Shown in pieces: positions 40,541 to 49,704 of a stretch of 64,000 nt of DNA; within the stretch, counting starts at the first letter, position 1; every line of letters starts with the position of its first letter. Source of the stretch: an uncultured Alphaproteobacteria bacterium (lineage in GTDB: Bacteria > Pseudomonadota > Alphaproteobacteria > Caulobacterales > Hyphomonadaceae). The stretch is from contig CAIKWZ010000033.1 of the NCBI GenBank assembly GCA_903831255.1, positions 62,001-126,000 of the forward strand, given 5' to 3'. Below the pieces are notes generated by a model that saw only the letters and a list, made by a program, of their open reading frames with translations, made no database searches and was not told the origin of the DNA. Position numbers and translations under genes: made by a program.

Positions 40541-41095
40541 TCAAGTGCGACGGCCTTTTGAAGAGGTGAGAACGGCTTCGCCTAATTCGGCGAGGGCCCG
40601 GCGCAGATCCGGAGTGCGCACTTCTGTCAGGGTCGCTGTCAGTCGATGACGCTCCTCGATCGACAGGGCTTCTTGATGCGGCGTCTGTCTTTTGGACCGT
40701 TTTGCGGGGGCGAGCGTCTGGTCAATCTTCAGGGCCTTGATCCGCGACCCGCTGGCGAGATTGACCCTTTGCAGGATGTGCTCCGCCGCATGCTGGATCA
40801 TCGGGGCCGCCGCGGAGGGCGCCCGGATGACGAGCGTTCCCCCTCCTTTCCCCGGGGTCACGCGCAACGGCTCTGAGATTGCAGCCAGTTTTTCGCCCAC
40901 GATTTCGGGCCATCGCCCCGCCAATGTCATGGGGGCGGGACCCGCCTCTTTGAGAATATGAGCGCTGGCCTTCAGCACCGCCCGGGAAATCGGCGGGGCA
41001 GGGCGGGCCGCCGGACGTGCGCGGACCTCATACAGGCGGGCCAGCGCCGCCTGTTCCTCAAGCCTTGTCTTCCAATCTGGAGTGTCCTTGGTCAC
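40541..41095 (-). CDS. DUF721 (DciA-like) protein
   Basis: 184 residues. The central part (about 55-125) matches DUF721: LAGRWPEIVGEKLAAISEPL, GGTLVIRAPSAAAPMIQ, AEHILQRVNLASG. Proteins with this domain include DciA, the loader of replicative helicase DnaB in bacteria without DnaC, so a replication role is plausible but not shown by sequence alone. The N-terminus and the C-terminal basic tail are variable. Start appears to be a GTG at 41095, 47 bp from the divergent mutY start. Confidence 0.8.
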   Translation of the reverse strand: MTKDTPDWKTRLEEQAALARLYEVRARPAARPAPPISRAVLKASAHILKEAGPAPMTLAGRWPEIVGEKLAAISEPLRVTPGKGGGTLVIRAPSAAAPMIQHAAEHILQRVNLASGSRIKALKIDQTLAPAKRSKRQTPHQEALSIEERHRLTATLTEVRTPDLRRALAELGEAVLTSSKGRRT

Positions 41096-41142
41096 AGTGG
41101 CCGATCTGCCAGAATTTGGCTCCCAGGGGAACCGCTGTCGCC

Positions 41143-42243
41143 ATGGAATCGGAATTGGCCTCGAGGCTTTCGGCCCTCGTGCTGGACTGGTATCGCCAGA
41201 ACGCGCGCGTCTTCCCGTGGCGTATTCCGCCTGACCAGACCCGGCGGGGAGTTCGTCAGGACCCCTATCTCGTCTGGTTGTCGGAAATCATGCTCCAGCA
41301 GACCACGACGGCTCACGTCGCGCCCTATTTTCAGCGTTTTCAGGCGCGTTGGCCGACGATTCAGGCGTTGGGGCAGGCGTCGTGGGATGAGGTTTCGTCC
41401 GCCTGGGCGGGGCTGGGATATTATAGCCGTGCTCGAAATCTTCATGCCTGCGCCCGGATCGTCAGCGAGGCCGGCGGGTTTCCCGATGACCTCCCGTCCT
41501 TGCGTAAACTGCCGGGGATCGGGCCTTACACGGCTGCGGCTGTCGCAGCCATTGCGTTCGGCCGCAGGGTTGCGCCGGTCGACGGCAATATTGAGCGTGT
41601 GGCGTCGCGGCTGGCTGCTGTGACCGGGGAAGTCGACGGGCCGGGGCTCCGTTCGTTGCGCAGGCGCGTGGAGGACATCGCTCAGGGGTTATTCGACCAT
41701 CTCGAGGATGCGGCGCCTTCAGGCGACCTTGCTCAGGGATTGATGGATCTGGGCGCCCAGGTGTGCTCTCCGCGGCGTCCCGCATGTTCGTTGTGCCCGG
41801 TCGTATCTGAATGCGCAGCTCATGCGCAGGGATCCCCCGAGGCCTATCCGGTGAAGGCGCAACGTGCGCCGCGCCCGAACCGTTATGGGGCGGCCTTCGT
41901 ACCTTTTCGGCCGGATGGGACTGTGTTCGTTGTCCGGAGGCCCCCCACGGGATTGCTGGGGGGGATGACGATGCCTCTGACCACGTCCTTGGGGGAGGCT
42001 CCGTTTCTCTATCTTCCCGAGGGCGCGCCGGACGGGAGGGTCTGGCGGCGTATGGGTGAGGTGAGCCATGTTTTCACTCATTTCGCCCTGTCCCTTCAGG
42101 TCTGGAGGGCCGATGTCGGTGCGGGCGATGACCTCGGCGAAGAGGGGCGCTGGGTCGCTCACGAGGAGGCGATGGCCGCGTTTCCCACTCTTGGACGGAA
42201 AATTCTGCGCACCGCTCTGTTGGGTGAGGGGCCGACGTCCTGA
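41143..42243 (+). CDS. mutY: A/G-specific adenine glycosylase MutY
   Basis: Removes adenine mispaired with 8-oxoguanine. 366 residues: catalytic Glu in LSEIMLQQTTT, helix-hairpin-helix LRKLPGIGPYTAAAVAAIAFG followed by the catalytic Asp in VDGNIERV, an iron-sulfur cluster loop CSPRRPACSLCPVVSEC (C-x6-C-x2-C-x5-C), and a C-terminal Nudix-like 8-oxoG recognition domain. ATG at 41143 chosen by family alignment; upstream frame is an artefact of the divergent DUF721 gene. Confidence 0.96.
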   Translation: MESELASRLSALVLDWYRQNARVFPWRIPPDQTRRGVRQDPYLVWLSEIMLQQTTTAHVAPYFQRFQARWPTIQALGQASWDEVSSAWAGLGYYSRARNLHACARIVSEAGGFPDDLPSLRKLPGIGPYTAAAVAAIAFGRRVAPVDGNIERVASRLAAVTGEVDGPGLRSLRRRVEDIAQGLFDHLEDAAPSGDLAQGLMDLGAQVCSPRRPACSLCPVVSECAAHAQGSPEAYPVKAQRAPRPNRYGAAFVPFRPDGTVFVVRRPPTGLLGGMTMPLTTSLGEAPFLYLPEGAPDGRVWRRMGEVSHVFTHFALSLQVWRADVGAGDDLGEEGRWVAHEEAMAAFPTLGRKILRTALLGEGPTS

Positions 42244-42315
42244 CGGCGGACACTTCGCCAATCGCGTGAGGATCGCTATAAGCATTGGATCCCGTCCAGC
42301 CAGGAAGGCTTCGAC

Positions 42316-43299
42316 ATGTCGTTTCAAGCACCCCCTCCGCGTTTTGACGCTCCAGGAAGAGGACGTATCTATGACAGCGTTCTGGAAACGATCGGCAATA
42401 CCCCACTCGTGCGGGTCCCGAGATTCTCTGCCTCCGAGGGGGTTAGAGCGGACCTTGTTCTGAAGCTTGAGTTCTTCAATCCCCTCGCGAGCGTCAAGGA
42501 CAGGATCGCTCTCGGGATGGTCATGGATATGGAAGCGGACGGGAGAATTCACCCGGGGCGCTCTATCCTCATCGAACCCACGTCAGGAAACACCGGGATC
42601 GGGCTCGCGTTCCTGGCCGCGTCGCGAGGGTACAGATTGATTCTGACCATGCCAGAATCGATGTCGATTGAGAGACGTCGAATGCTGGCGTTCCTTGGGG
42701 CGGAAGTTGAACTGACCCCGAAAGAGAAGGGAATGAGCGGCGCCATCGCGAGGGCCCGCGAGCTTATCGAGACGACGCCAGGCGCGGTCATGCCCAGTCA
42801 GTTCGACAATCCCTCCAATCCGGCCATCCATGAGCGAACCACCGCCGAAGAAATCTGGCGTGATACGGATGGACAGGTCGACATCATTGTCTCCGGTGTC
42901 GGTACCGGAGGGACGTTCACGGGATGCGCGCGCGCTCTGAAGCCCCGAAAGGCCTCCCTCAAGATGGTTGCAGTGGAGCCGGAAAAGAGCCCTGTGCTGT
43001 CTGGCGGGTCGCCGAGCCCGCACATCATTCAGGGGATAGGGGCAGGGTTTATTCCGGCGAATATGGACACGTCTCTGATCGACGAGATTGTTCAGGTCGG
43101 CAATGAACGCGCTCTGGAGCTGTCTCGCCGGCTCGCGCGATGCGAGGGGATCGCAGGAGGAATATCGTCCGGTGCGTCCCTGGCGGCCGCTGTGGAGGTC
43201 GGACGTCGGCCCGAGTCGGAGGGGAAACTCCTTGTCGCGATTATTCCATCGTTCGCCGAACGCTACCTCTCCACCGCTCTCTTCGAGGGTTTGGGGTAA
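42316..43299 (+). CDS. cysK: Cysteine synthase A
   Basis: PLP enzyme making cysteine from O-acetylserine and sulfide. 327 residues. PLP Lys at about 61 in [12 protein letters not shown], substrate loop [11 protein letters not shown], phosphate loop [15 protein letters not shown], and [17 protein letters not shown] precedes the ATG by about 7 nt. The acetyltransferase CysE is encoded 15 kb away. A TATAAG about 40 bp upstream may be part of a promoter. Confidence 0.95.
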   Translation: MSFQAPPPRFDAPGRGRIYDSVLETIGNTPLVRVPRFSASEGVRADLVLKLEFFNPLASVKDRIALGMVMDMEADGRIHPGRSILIEPTSGNTGIGLAFLAASRGYRLILTMPESMSIERRRMLAFLGAEVELTPKEKGMSGAIARARELIETTPGAVMPSQFDNPSNPAIHERTTAEEIWRDTDGQVDIIVSGVGTGGTFTGCARALKPRKASLKMVAVEPEKSPVLSGGSPSPHIIQGIGAGFIPANMDTSLIDEIVQVGNERALELSRRLARCEGIAGGISSGASLAAAVEVGRRPESEGKLLVAIIPSFAERYLSTALFEGLG

Positions 43300-43326
43300 G
43301 CCTGGAACCTTCCGGAAGCGATCTGA

Positions 43327-44409
43327 TCAGAGGCGGAAGAATGGATTGCGTCTCCAGACGACGCATCCATACCACCCCATTCCGGCATAGGTCTCGTATC
43401 CCGGAGTGAGGGAGTAGCCGACCATGTCTCCCTCTTCGTTCCGGTAGGAGCCCTGTCTGCGTCCGCCCGTACTGATCGGGTAGGCGTTTCCAAACGCCCC
43501 GGCCCCATCAGACGATGCGATCACCCGCCCTCGCGAGTCGATGATCATGGCGCACGTCTGGGCCCGCTCTTCCTCGTTGAGCCGAAGGTTCTCGACGATC
43601 GTCTGAGCTTGCGGTCTCCAGTTGAAATGAACGGCCAGAACTCCATTGACCCTCCCATTTGTCTCGCCGCCCTCACGCACCGCTGCGGAGAACGTCGCGA
43701 CGGGAAGTCCCTCGAGCATATGGTTGCTCTCGACGTCCGCGGAGACGAACTCATCGCCCGACCGCGTCGCCATCGCCTTCCGGAACCACGGCTCATTGGA
43801 TACGTTCGTTCCAGTGACCGGATACATATCCGGTCGTCCGCTCGCGATCACACGCCCGGAGGTGTCGCACAGCCAGAGATCCAGATAGACCGTGTAGGCA
43901 TTGAGAATGACGCCCATTCTCTTTGACGCCCAGTCCGCATGCTCCTGGGTCGGGGCGCTTGCGCACTCGACCATCGCTGCGTCGGTCGCCCACCATCTGA
44001 CGTCGCAGCTTCGTTCGTAGAGGTTTCTGTCGATCAGCTCGATGGAGTTGAGAGCGAGGTCCACAAGGCGCTTTTCACGGGCGTTTTCGAACGCCTGTTT
44101 GGCGACCGTTTCAAGCTGTGCGATCTCCACCGACAACTCTTCTTTGAGCGAACGGGCGATCTGCTCTACCTCGCCAGAAATCCCACGAACTTCCTGGGCG
44201 ACAATGGCGAAGCCTTTTCCCGCTTCTCCGGCGCGGCCAGATTCAATAAGCGCGTTCAGCGCCAGGATCCGCGTCCTGCGAGTGATCTCTTCGATCTTTC
44301 CGATCTTCTCATTGGCAAGCTGACCCACGCGCGCCTGCGATATGAGTTGTGAGAGATCCGAGGACGAATCGTCTGCGGATGAGGGGGCTGAAAGAGCTGC
44401 GGCCGTCAT
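43327..44409 (-). CDS. Soluble chemotaxis-like signalling protein with C-terminal Cache domain
   Basis: 360 residues with inverted layout. Residues about 25-110 form a short methyl-accepting-chemotaxis-protein tip: EITRRTRILALNALIESGRA, GEAGKGFAIVAQEVRGIS; this is the CheA/CheW-contact hairpin. Residues about 115-345 resemble a Cache sensor (AYTVYLDLWLCDTSGRVIAS, NEPWFRKAM, MIIDSRGRVIASSDG). No signal peptide or membrane segment is visible, so the sensor should be cytoplasmic, although Cache domains are usually extracellular. The ATG at 44409 has GGAG 6 nt upstream; the longer frame is rejected. No chemotaxis genes are nearby. Partner and ligand unknown. Confidence 0.8.
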   Translation of the reverse strand: MTAAALSAPSSADDSSSDLSQLISQARVGQLANEKIGKIEEITRRTRILALNALIESGRAGEAGKGFAIVAQEVRGISGEVEQIARSLKEELSVEIAQLETVAKQAFENAREKRLVDLALNSIELIDRNLYERSCDVRWWATDAAMVECASAPTQEHADWASKRMGVILNAYTVYLDLWLCDTSGRVIASGRPDMYPVTGTNVSNEPWFRKAMATRSGDEFVSADVESNHMLEGLPVATFSAAVREGGETNGRVNGVLAVHFNWRPQAQTIVENLRLNEEERAQTCAMIIDSRGRVIASSDGAGAFGNAYPISTGGRRQGSYRNEEGDMVGYSLTPGYETYAGMGWYGCVVWRRNPFFRL

Positions 44410-44551
44410 CAGGCGCTCCAAAACGAGAGTGTGGCGACCACACCCAGCGCTTCGGAGTTGCAGTTTCGTTAATCGGACGCCGAAACCCGTTAGTTCCCGC
44501 AACCACCACAGTATTTAGTCATGGAATGAGAAGTTATTGGGCGGTTGTGAC

Positions 44552-44576
44552 TAAAAAAATGGCGCCTCTCGGGCGC
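44552..44576 (-). terminator. Intrinsic terminator of the quinoprotein gene
   Basis: On the minus strand a 5-bp GCGCC/GGCGC stem with a 5-nt loop is followed by CATTTTTTT, immediately after the quinoprotein stop. The seven-T run makes this a convincing factor-independent terminator despite the short stem. Confidence 0.8.
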
Positions 44577-44578
44577 GC

Positions 44579-46453
44579 TTACGGGGCTGTCGGCTTCAGG
44601 GCGATCAGAACGTTTCCGGGGGTCTGGCTGAATGACCCGTAGCCCGAACTGATGAACACGTAGCCAGCCCCCGCGGAGATCGCGTGGCTGTCGATCGACC
44701 CGCCGCGACCTGGAACGCCATTTCTGGTTTCGATCGGTCCAGCCGTCGGGATTTCACGCATCAGCTTTCCGGTCGCTCCATCGAGGATGAGCACCCGGCC
44801 GTCCAGTGTTCCGCCAATCACGGCCCCATCGACAACGAGAGGGGCAGGCGAAACTCCGAACCGGGTTTCGCAATTGACAATACCGCGCTCAGTTTTGTCT
44901 GCGCACTCTGGCGTCACGAGATGAGACCAGACTGGCTTCCCTGTGGCGATATCGAAAGCATAGAGGCCCGCCCTTGATTTGAAGGAGGGGTCGGACGAGA
45001 TGATGGGATCATTTATCGGCACGATGACATTGGGACCTGAAACCGCAATTCCCCAGTGAACGCCGCCTAGCGCCGTTCCCTGTCCAATTCTTTGATTCCA
45101 AATTAATTTTCCAGTTTTTGCGTCGAGGGCCCAGACATCTCCTGATTTCTGCCCGGCGAGAACGACGTCACGGCCGCCCGCACTTTTGGCGAGAATGGGC
45201 TGCGCTCCGAAGTCAAAGTCCCGAAGAACGCTTCCCTTGCCGACGGGGCAGTTCGGGCCGTTGCGGCCGGAGGCGACATCGCAGGCCATGTTCCAGACAT
45301 CTCCGCCCCAGGCCTGGAAGAGCCAATTGACCTTTCCTGACTCGAGGTCGAGGGCGATAATCGCGTCGCTGGTGTCCGTGGCCGGATGAGATGTGTTCTC
45401 TCCGGTCGATACAAGAACCTGATTTCGTGTCTCGTCGATCGTCGGGACCGACCAGATCGGGGCTCCGGACGGTCCCCTAAGCTTGACCCCCAGCGAGTTC
45501 ACCTCGCCGGTGTACTCTGCATCCTTCATGGTGTGGTATTCCCACAGGCGGCTCCCGTCCTGTGCGTTCAGGGCGACGACTGCGCCGTGACCAGTGCAGC
45601 ACTCAAACCGTGGGTTGGCCGCTGTCGCCACGCCGGACGCTGAAATCGGCACGATGACCTTGTCTTTGTAGACCACGACGCCGCCGCGCACCGATCCGAC
45701 GCCATTGGCGGGACGACCGTCAGCTTTCCAGATCAGGGATCCGTCCAGAACCGACACTGCGTGAACCTCGCCACGCGAAGAGGCGAAGACCAGCGCCTTT
45801 CGGCCCATTATGTCCGCGATGGTCGGCGTGTTGCGAGACGAGGCCCCTGAATAGATCCACTTCGCGCAACCCGTCTGAGTGTCGAGGGCGAAAAGCCTGC
45901 CAGCGCTGTTGATGAACGCCGTATCGCCCAGAACGACGGTCCCGACGCCCATTCCCTGAGTTTGAGGAAATCCGATCGCCCAGGCGACATCCAGGGCTGC
46001 GAGATCGCCGGCCCGGAGGCCGGCCTGGCCCGCCGTGAGGCTTCGGGTGGATTCGCGATCTGCTCCAAACGATACGAGGCCCGGCGCGCTTGTCTCGTCA
46101 ATCCGCCTCCGGTCGGCCGGACACATCATGGCGTCCGTCCAGGCGGCTACGGCGGTCTGCTGACCGGCGGTCAGCCATCCGATCAGCTGATTCAGATCCT
46201 CACGCGCGAGGCCCGCCGTCATTGGCTGCATCACGCCCTCCGTCAGCACCGTTCGCAGCTGTGCCGGCGAGGTCGCCTTAATTGTTGAAAGTGACGCGGT
46301 CCGTCCGGTCGGCGCATCATGACACGAGGCGCAGGCCCGGGCGTAGACAGCGGCGCCTGGATGATCGGGCGGGGTTTGCGCCATCGCCGCCGGGAACAGG
46401 GTCATCGCCAGAAGGGCGGCGGCGCCGATGCGCTGGGACAGGCGGTGGGGCAT
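44579..46453 (-). CDS. PQQ-binding quinoprotein dehydrogenase with N-terminal cytochrome c
   Basis: 624 residues, periplasmic (signal peptide LLAMTLFPAAMA, cleavage before QTPPD). Haem-binding CASCH at about 41-45 with a cytochrome c domain to about residue 105, then an eight-bladed PQQ beta-propeller with W-motif repeats (VWALDAKTGKLIWNQRIGQG, GLYAFDIATGKPVWSH). An adjacent-Cys pair in RFECCTGHG matches the vicinal disulfide of quinoprotein alcohol dehydrogenases. The haem-first order resembles polyvinyl-alcohol dehydrogenases. Substrate is probably an alcohol; its identity is open. PQQ synthesis genes are not in the window. Confidence 0.9.
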   Translation of the reverse strand: MPHRLSQRIGAAALLAMTLFPAAMAQTPPDHPGAAVYARACASCHDAPTGRTASLSTIKATSPAQLRTVLTEGVMQPMTAGLAREDLNQLIGWLTAGQQTAVAAWTDAMMCPADRRRIDETSAPGLVSFGADRESTRSLTAGQAGLRAGDLAALDVAWAIGFPQTQGMGVGTVVLGDTAFINSAGRLFALDTQTGCAKWIYSGASSRNTPTIADIMGRKALVFASSRGEVHAVSVLDGSLIWKADGRPANGVGSVRGGVVVYKDKVIVPISASGVATAANPRFECCTGHGAVVALNAQDGSRLWEYHTMKDAEYTGEVNSLGVKLRGPSGAPIWSVPTIDETRNQVLVSTGENTSHPATDTSDAIIALDLESGKVNWLFQAWGGDVWNMACDVASGRNGPNCPVGKGSVLRDFDFGAQPILAKSAGGRDVVLAGQKSGDVWALDAKTGKLIWNQRIGQGTALGGVHWGIAVSGPNVIVPINDPIISSDPSFKSRAGLYAFDIATGKPVWSHLVTPECADKTERGIVNCETRFGVSPAPLVVDGAVIGGTLDGRVLILDGATGKLMREIPTAGPIETRNGVPGRGGSIDSHAISAGAGYVFISSGYGSFSQTPGNVLIALKPTAP

Positions 46454-46758
46454 GACTCAGTCCTTCTTTCAGCGGCGAACCGGACGGTTCTCGACAGGAT
46501 CTGTCCGGTGGATCGTCGATATCTGACCCTCTACCGGAGCGGCTAGGATTTCAACATGTATACGCAAGTTTGGCGGTAATGCCGATGACAGCCAGGTTCA
46601 GGGGCGGGGGTAGGTCGGGTTGATCACGACTTGTTGTGGCCGCCGCCCGACCCCAGCAATGGTCCTCGGCTCAATGTTCCGGAGGCGGGGCCTGCTGGCT
46701 CGCCCGGACGTGTCGCAGAGACGAGCGCTCTTTCTGATCTGCGGGCAGTCGATACGTT
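46454..46758. other. Intergenic region upstream of the quinoprotein gene
   Basis: About 305 bp between the esterase stop and the quinoprotein start, both leftward. It should hold the quinoprotein promoter. I see AT-richer sequence at 46550-46575 (reading TTGCGTATACATGTTG on the minus strand) and an inverted repeat GGTCGGG/CCCGACC at 46612-46654 with a 29-nt loop. No convincing ORF or RNA gene. Confidence 0.5.
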
Positions 46759-47796
46759 CTATTGTTGGCCGGGGCGCGCGCCGGATGCGGCATCCGTCAA
46801 TACCTTATCCGCGCCTCCGGCCGACGCAGGCGACCAGGGGATCGTTCGGAACACGAAGTTGGAGACGACGTCTATCATCCTCGCGGTCGCTTCAGAGGGC
46901 GAGTGCCCGAAGGCGTGCGGTTGTCCTGGAAAGAAGGCATACTCCACAACTCCGTCCCGAGCCTGCCAGGCCTTCAGAAGATCGAAGGTCATTTCCTGGG
47001 GAATGTTGCTGTCTTCTCCCGGCTGGATCACCAGAAGCGGCGGCAGACGCGCGGCTTCTCCGGAGATGACGATCCGGGGAACAGAGGCATCCCACATCGC
47101 CGCCTCGTCCCTGAAGTAGGAAAGCGTACCGGCTGTGAGCCGTTCAAGCCCAGCCCGGCGGGCGTATCTGTATCGGTATGCGGGGTCCGATACCGGCCAC
47201 AGGGCGATAACCAGGGAGACCGATGCATCGAGGTGGTCGTACGTTGCAAGGCGCCCGTCCGGGCCGAATACGGCAACGCCCTTGTGGTCGGACGTGTTTG
47301 GCCGGACCGCCTCGAGGAGCGCCAGATGGCCGCCTGACGATGATCCGATGAGTCCTATGCGATCCGGATCTGCGTTCAGGGACGCCGCGTTGAGGCGAAC
47401 CCATCGAACTGCTGCCGCAATGTCAGCGCTTGAGGCGGGATGTTGAAAGGCGGGCGCCTGGCGGAAGTCGACTGCGATCACCATGATCCCGCGTCGGGCG
47501 AGTTCGAGGTCATAGTGTCGCCCCGCTTTGCGGTCGCCTGACGACCAGGCTCCGCCATGAACGTCGATCAGGACCGGAAAGGGACCGGATCCGGATGCGG
47601 GCCTGTAGATGGTCGCCGAAAGGTCCTGTCCTTCGGCTTTCGTCCAAACTCTGTCGGTTGAAGCGACCGGCTCCTCTGATTTGAAAGCCGGTTGCGGGGG
47701 GCGCTGCTGGCCGGCAGCCGGAGGCGTCGCCGTCAGGAAGGCGCTCAGGCCAAGGGCGGCGAGGGGCCAGAGAGAGCGTGCCAGAGTCTTGAACAT
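46759..47796 (-). CDS. Exported alpha/beta hydrolase (BD-FAE/esterase type)
   Basis: 345 residues with a signal peptide (LWPLAALGLSAFLTATPPAAG), so probably periplasmic. Catalytic parts: VDVHGGAWSSGDR oxyanion loop (HGGxW type), GLIGSSSGGHLALL nucleophile elbow, acid in IQPGEDSNIPQ and His in GQPHAFGHSP. This arrangement fits the BD-FAE/acetyl-xylan-esterase-like group. It lies between the Rieske oxygenase and the quinoprotein, same strand. Substrate unknown. Confidence 0.87.
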   Translation of the reverse strand: MFKTLARSLWPLAALGLSAFLTATPPAAGQQRPPQPAFKSEEPVASTDRVWTKAEGQDLSATIYRPASGSGPFPVLIDVHGGAWSSGDRKAGRHYDLELARRGIMVIAVDFRQAPAFQHPASSADIAAAVRWVRLNAASLNADPDRIGLIGSSSGGHLALLEAVRPNTSDHKGVAVFGPDGRLATYDHLDASVSLVIALWPVSDPAYRYRYARRAGLERLTAGTLSYFRDEAAMWDASVPRIVISGEAARLPPLLVIQPGEDSNIPQEMTFDLLKAWQARDGVVEYAFFPGQPHAFGHSPSEATARMIDVVSNFVFRTIPWSPASAGGADKVLTDAASGARPGQQ

Positions 47797-47863
47797 TTCA
47801 GGCTCCTCAGACGCAGACCCTCACGAGGGTTCCCGCCACCGACAATACAGGAACGCACCGAGC

Positions 47864-48973
47864 TCAGCTTCTCCAGCGAAGGGTTCGCGGCTGGATGGGG
47901 TTCTCGAAGTCTGCGCCTGCGGCTCGTGACGCCGCCCAGGCCTTCTTCAGGGTCAGATACCACTTTGCCTGCACATCGATGTCGTCGATCCACATCATTC
48001 CAGTCTGATACTTCATTCCGGAATTCTGAAGGTCGACCATGTCTCCATCCTGACGCAGGAACTTTCGAGCTGCGGGGATCAGGACGGGGCGCAGCATGTC
48101 GAGAAGAGGGGCTCCTGCCCAGAACGTGATCTGGGTGATGCGGGTCTTCTTCGCTTCCTCCGGGGTCAGGCAGGTGAGTGTGAAGATGCGGCTTTTGCGA
48201 GCCTCGATCGATTCCCATCGAAAACCCGGGATCTGAAAGGCGATTTCCGTCGTGACCTCCGACCCCAGAAGCGCTCGGTAGGCGAGCGAGTTTCCCGAGG
48301 GCGCGTGGCGAGCTATCCGCCAGCCCCGCTTGATCGGCTCGAACGCTTTTTCCTTCAGTCGCAGGCCCGTCGAAGGAGGGCGCCACCACCATTGATTATG
48401 CACGAACGGAACGTGCGCCGGATCCATCAATCCGACCGCTGCGTCATCCATGTGCGCACTGAAGATATCCGTCACAATAAATCGGGGGCGGGATGCGCCA
48501 AGATCAAAGGATGGGGGCTCTACAGCCGGAGCCTCCTCCGACTTCGGGTTATGCGGAATGTAGATGAATATCATCCCGTTCGCTTCGTGAAGCCGATAAC
48601 TTCGCACGCGGACGCGTTCCACCGGATAGGCGTCCTGCTCGGTCAGCGACGGCATGAGACGACATCCGCCATCCGTGCCAAAACGCCAACCATGGTAAGG
48701 GCATTCGATCGTCGGCGATCCGTTCGTCTCGATCTGTCGTCCGGCAGACAGCGGCACAAGACGGTGGGGGCAGACGTCTCTCAGGGCGAAGGCCTCGCCC
48801 GCGGCTGTTCGGGCGAGCATTACGGGCTGGCCGAGAATGATCCGTCGGAACTGTCGGCCGGGCCGAACCTCCTCCGAGGCAGCCGCATAGTACCAGCAAT
48901 CGGTCAGCCATCCTTCGGGCGTCAGGCCTTCGGTCCTGTCAGAGGAGGAGGCGGGCGTTCCCTCAGGGGGCAT
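47864..48973 (-). CDS. Rieske [2Fe-2S] aromatic ring-hydroxylating oxygenase, vanillate demethylase-like
   Basis: 369 residues. The Rieske centre is visible as CPH at 68-70 and CPYH at 91-94 within DVCPHRLVPL and ECPYHGWRF. The mononuclear iron site is MDDAAVGLMDPAHVPFVHN (D-x2-H-x4-H). The size and order match oxygenase components such as vanillate O-demethylase A and related O-demethylases or steroid oxygenases. No reductase component is adjacent, so electrons must come from elsewhere. It is the second gene of a leftward run with the His/Met-rich protein and the esterase. Substrate not inferable. Confidence 0.92.
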   Translation of the reverse strand: MPPEGTPASSSDRTEGLTPEGWLTDCWYYAAASEEVRPGRQFRRIILGQPVMLARTAAGEAFALRDVCPHRLVPLSAGRQIETNGSPTIECPYHGWRFGTDGGCRLMPSLTEQDAYPVERVRVRSYRLHEANGMIFIYIPHNPKSEEAPAVEPPSFDLGASRPRFIVTDIFSAHMDDAAVGLMDPAHVPFVHNQWWWRPPSTGLRLKEKAFEPIKRGWRIARHAPSGNSLAYRALLGSEVTTEIAFQIPGFRWESIEARKSRIFTLTCLTPEEAKKTRITQITFWAGAPLLDMLRPVLIPAARKFLRQDGDMVDLQNSGMKYQTGMMWIDDIDVQAKWYLTLKKAWAASRAAGADFENPIQPRTLRWRS

Positions 48974-48986
48974 GGAGGTTCCAGGA

Positions 48987-49469
48987 TCAGTGGATCATGA
49001 AATTGACGGTACGAACCTCAAGCACGCCTTCCTTTGGGTCGGCGGTCGCACGACGTTCGAAAACAACCGATCCGTTGCCTGAGGCCTGGGTCTGGAAGCG
49101 AACCGCATGTACCGGGGTTCCATCGGCCAGCTTGTCATCCTTCGAGTCGAGAACGGTGAACAAATCACCCGGCGCTATGCCAGTCGCCGACCACACACCA
49201 CCCTCTGACAGAGGCAGGTTCACGACTTCAATCTTGTTGGGGTAAGTGTGAAACGTGTGATTGTCCGGCGTGATCACGGCGGCCCCGTCATCTCCGGCAT
49301 CGGAAGATGCCATGTTTTCATCCATGGCCGGCATCTGGTGTCCCTCGTGGTCTTCGGTCGCTGTTTCAGCGACGGGCGGGGCGGCGGGTTCTGACGCCGG
49401 CGTACAGGCGGGCGCCGCCCAGACAAAAAGGGCAAGGGCAGGGAGGACGATAAATGCTGTGGCGCGCAT
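48987..49469 (-). CDS. Exported His/Met-rich protein with a chagasin-like C-terminal half
   Basis: 160 residues. Signal peptide (FIVLPALALFVWAAPAC) with a possible lipobox Cys, then a low-complexity linker with EDHEGHQMPAMDENM, a His/Met-rich segment like those in periplasmic copper-binding proteins. The C-terminal 90 residues (VVNLPLSEGGVWSATGIAP, VHAVRFQTQASGNGSVVFER) look beta-rich and vaguely like chagasin/I42 protease inhibitors; I would not assign a function. GGAGAG precedes the ATG. It lies 13 bp upstream of the Rieske oxygenase, so it is in the same operon. Confidence 0.7.
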   Translation of the reverse strand: MRATAFIVLPALALFVWAAPACTPASEPAAPPVAETATEDHEGHQMPAMDENMASSDAGDDGAAVITPDNHTFHTYPNKIEVVNLPLSEGGVWSATGIAPGDLFTVLDSKDDKLADGTPVHAVRFQTQASGNGSVVFERRATADPKEGVLEVRTVNFMIH

Positions 49470-49651
49470 GGGACTCTCCGGGACCGCTAACTCGTCGAAG
49501 TCGAGGACGTCTTCTAATCGCGCCGCGACGGAGGTTATGCAAGGGTTGATCTTCTTCGGGTCGACACGGCTTCGATCCTTGAGGGTCGTCGGGGCGGCCT
49601 GTGATCTCCTCGCCAGGTCTCAGCGACGACGAGGAATGTCGTCGACGCCTG

Positions 49652-49679
49652 CTGACCTGAGATGGGGCGGCGATATAGA
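49652..49679 (+). promoter_or_regulatory. Probable promoter of the acidic-tail protein gene
   Basis: CTGACC (49652-49657) and TATAGA (49674-49679) with 16-bp spacing; start of transcription near 49687 would give a leader of about 18 nt. A 7-bp inverted repeat CGACGAC/GTCGTCG lies just upstream at 49624-49644 and could be an operator. Confidence 0.5.
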
Positions 49680-49704
49680 ATAGCGCGAATCAAGAAGGAT
49701 CCGG

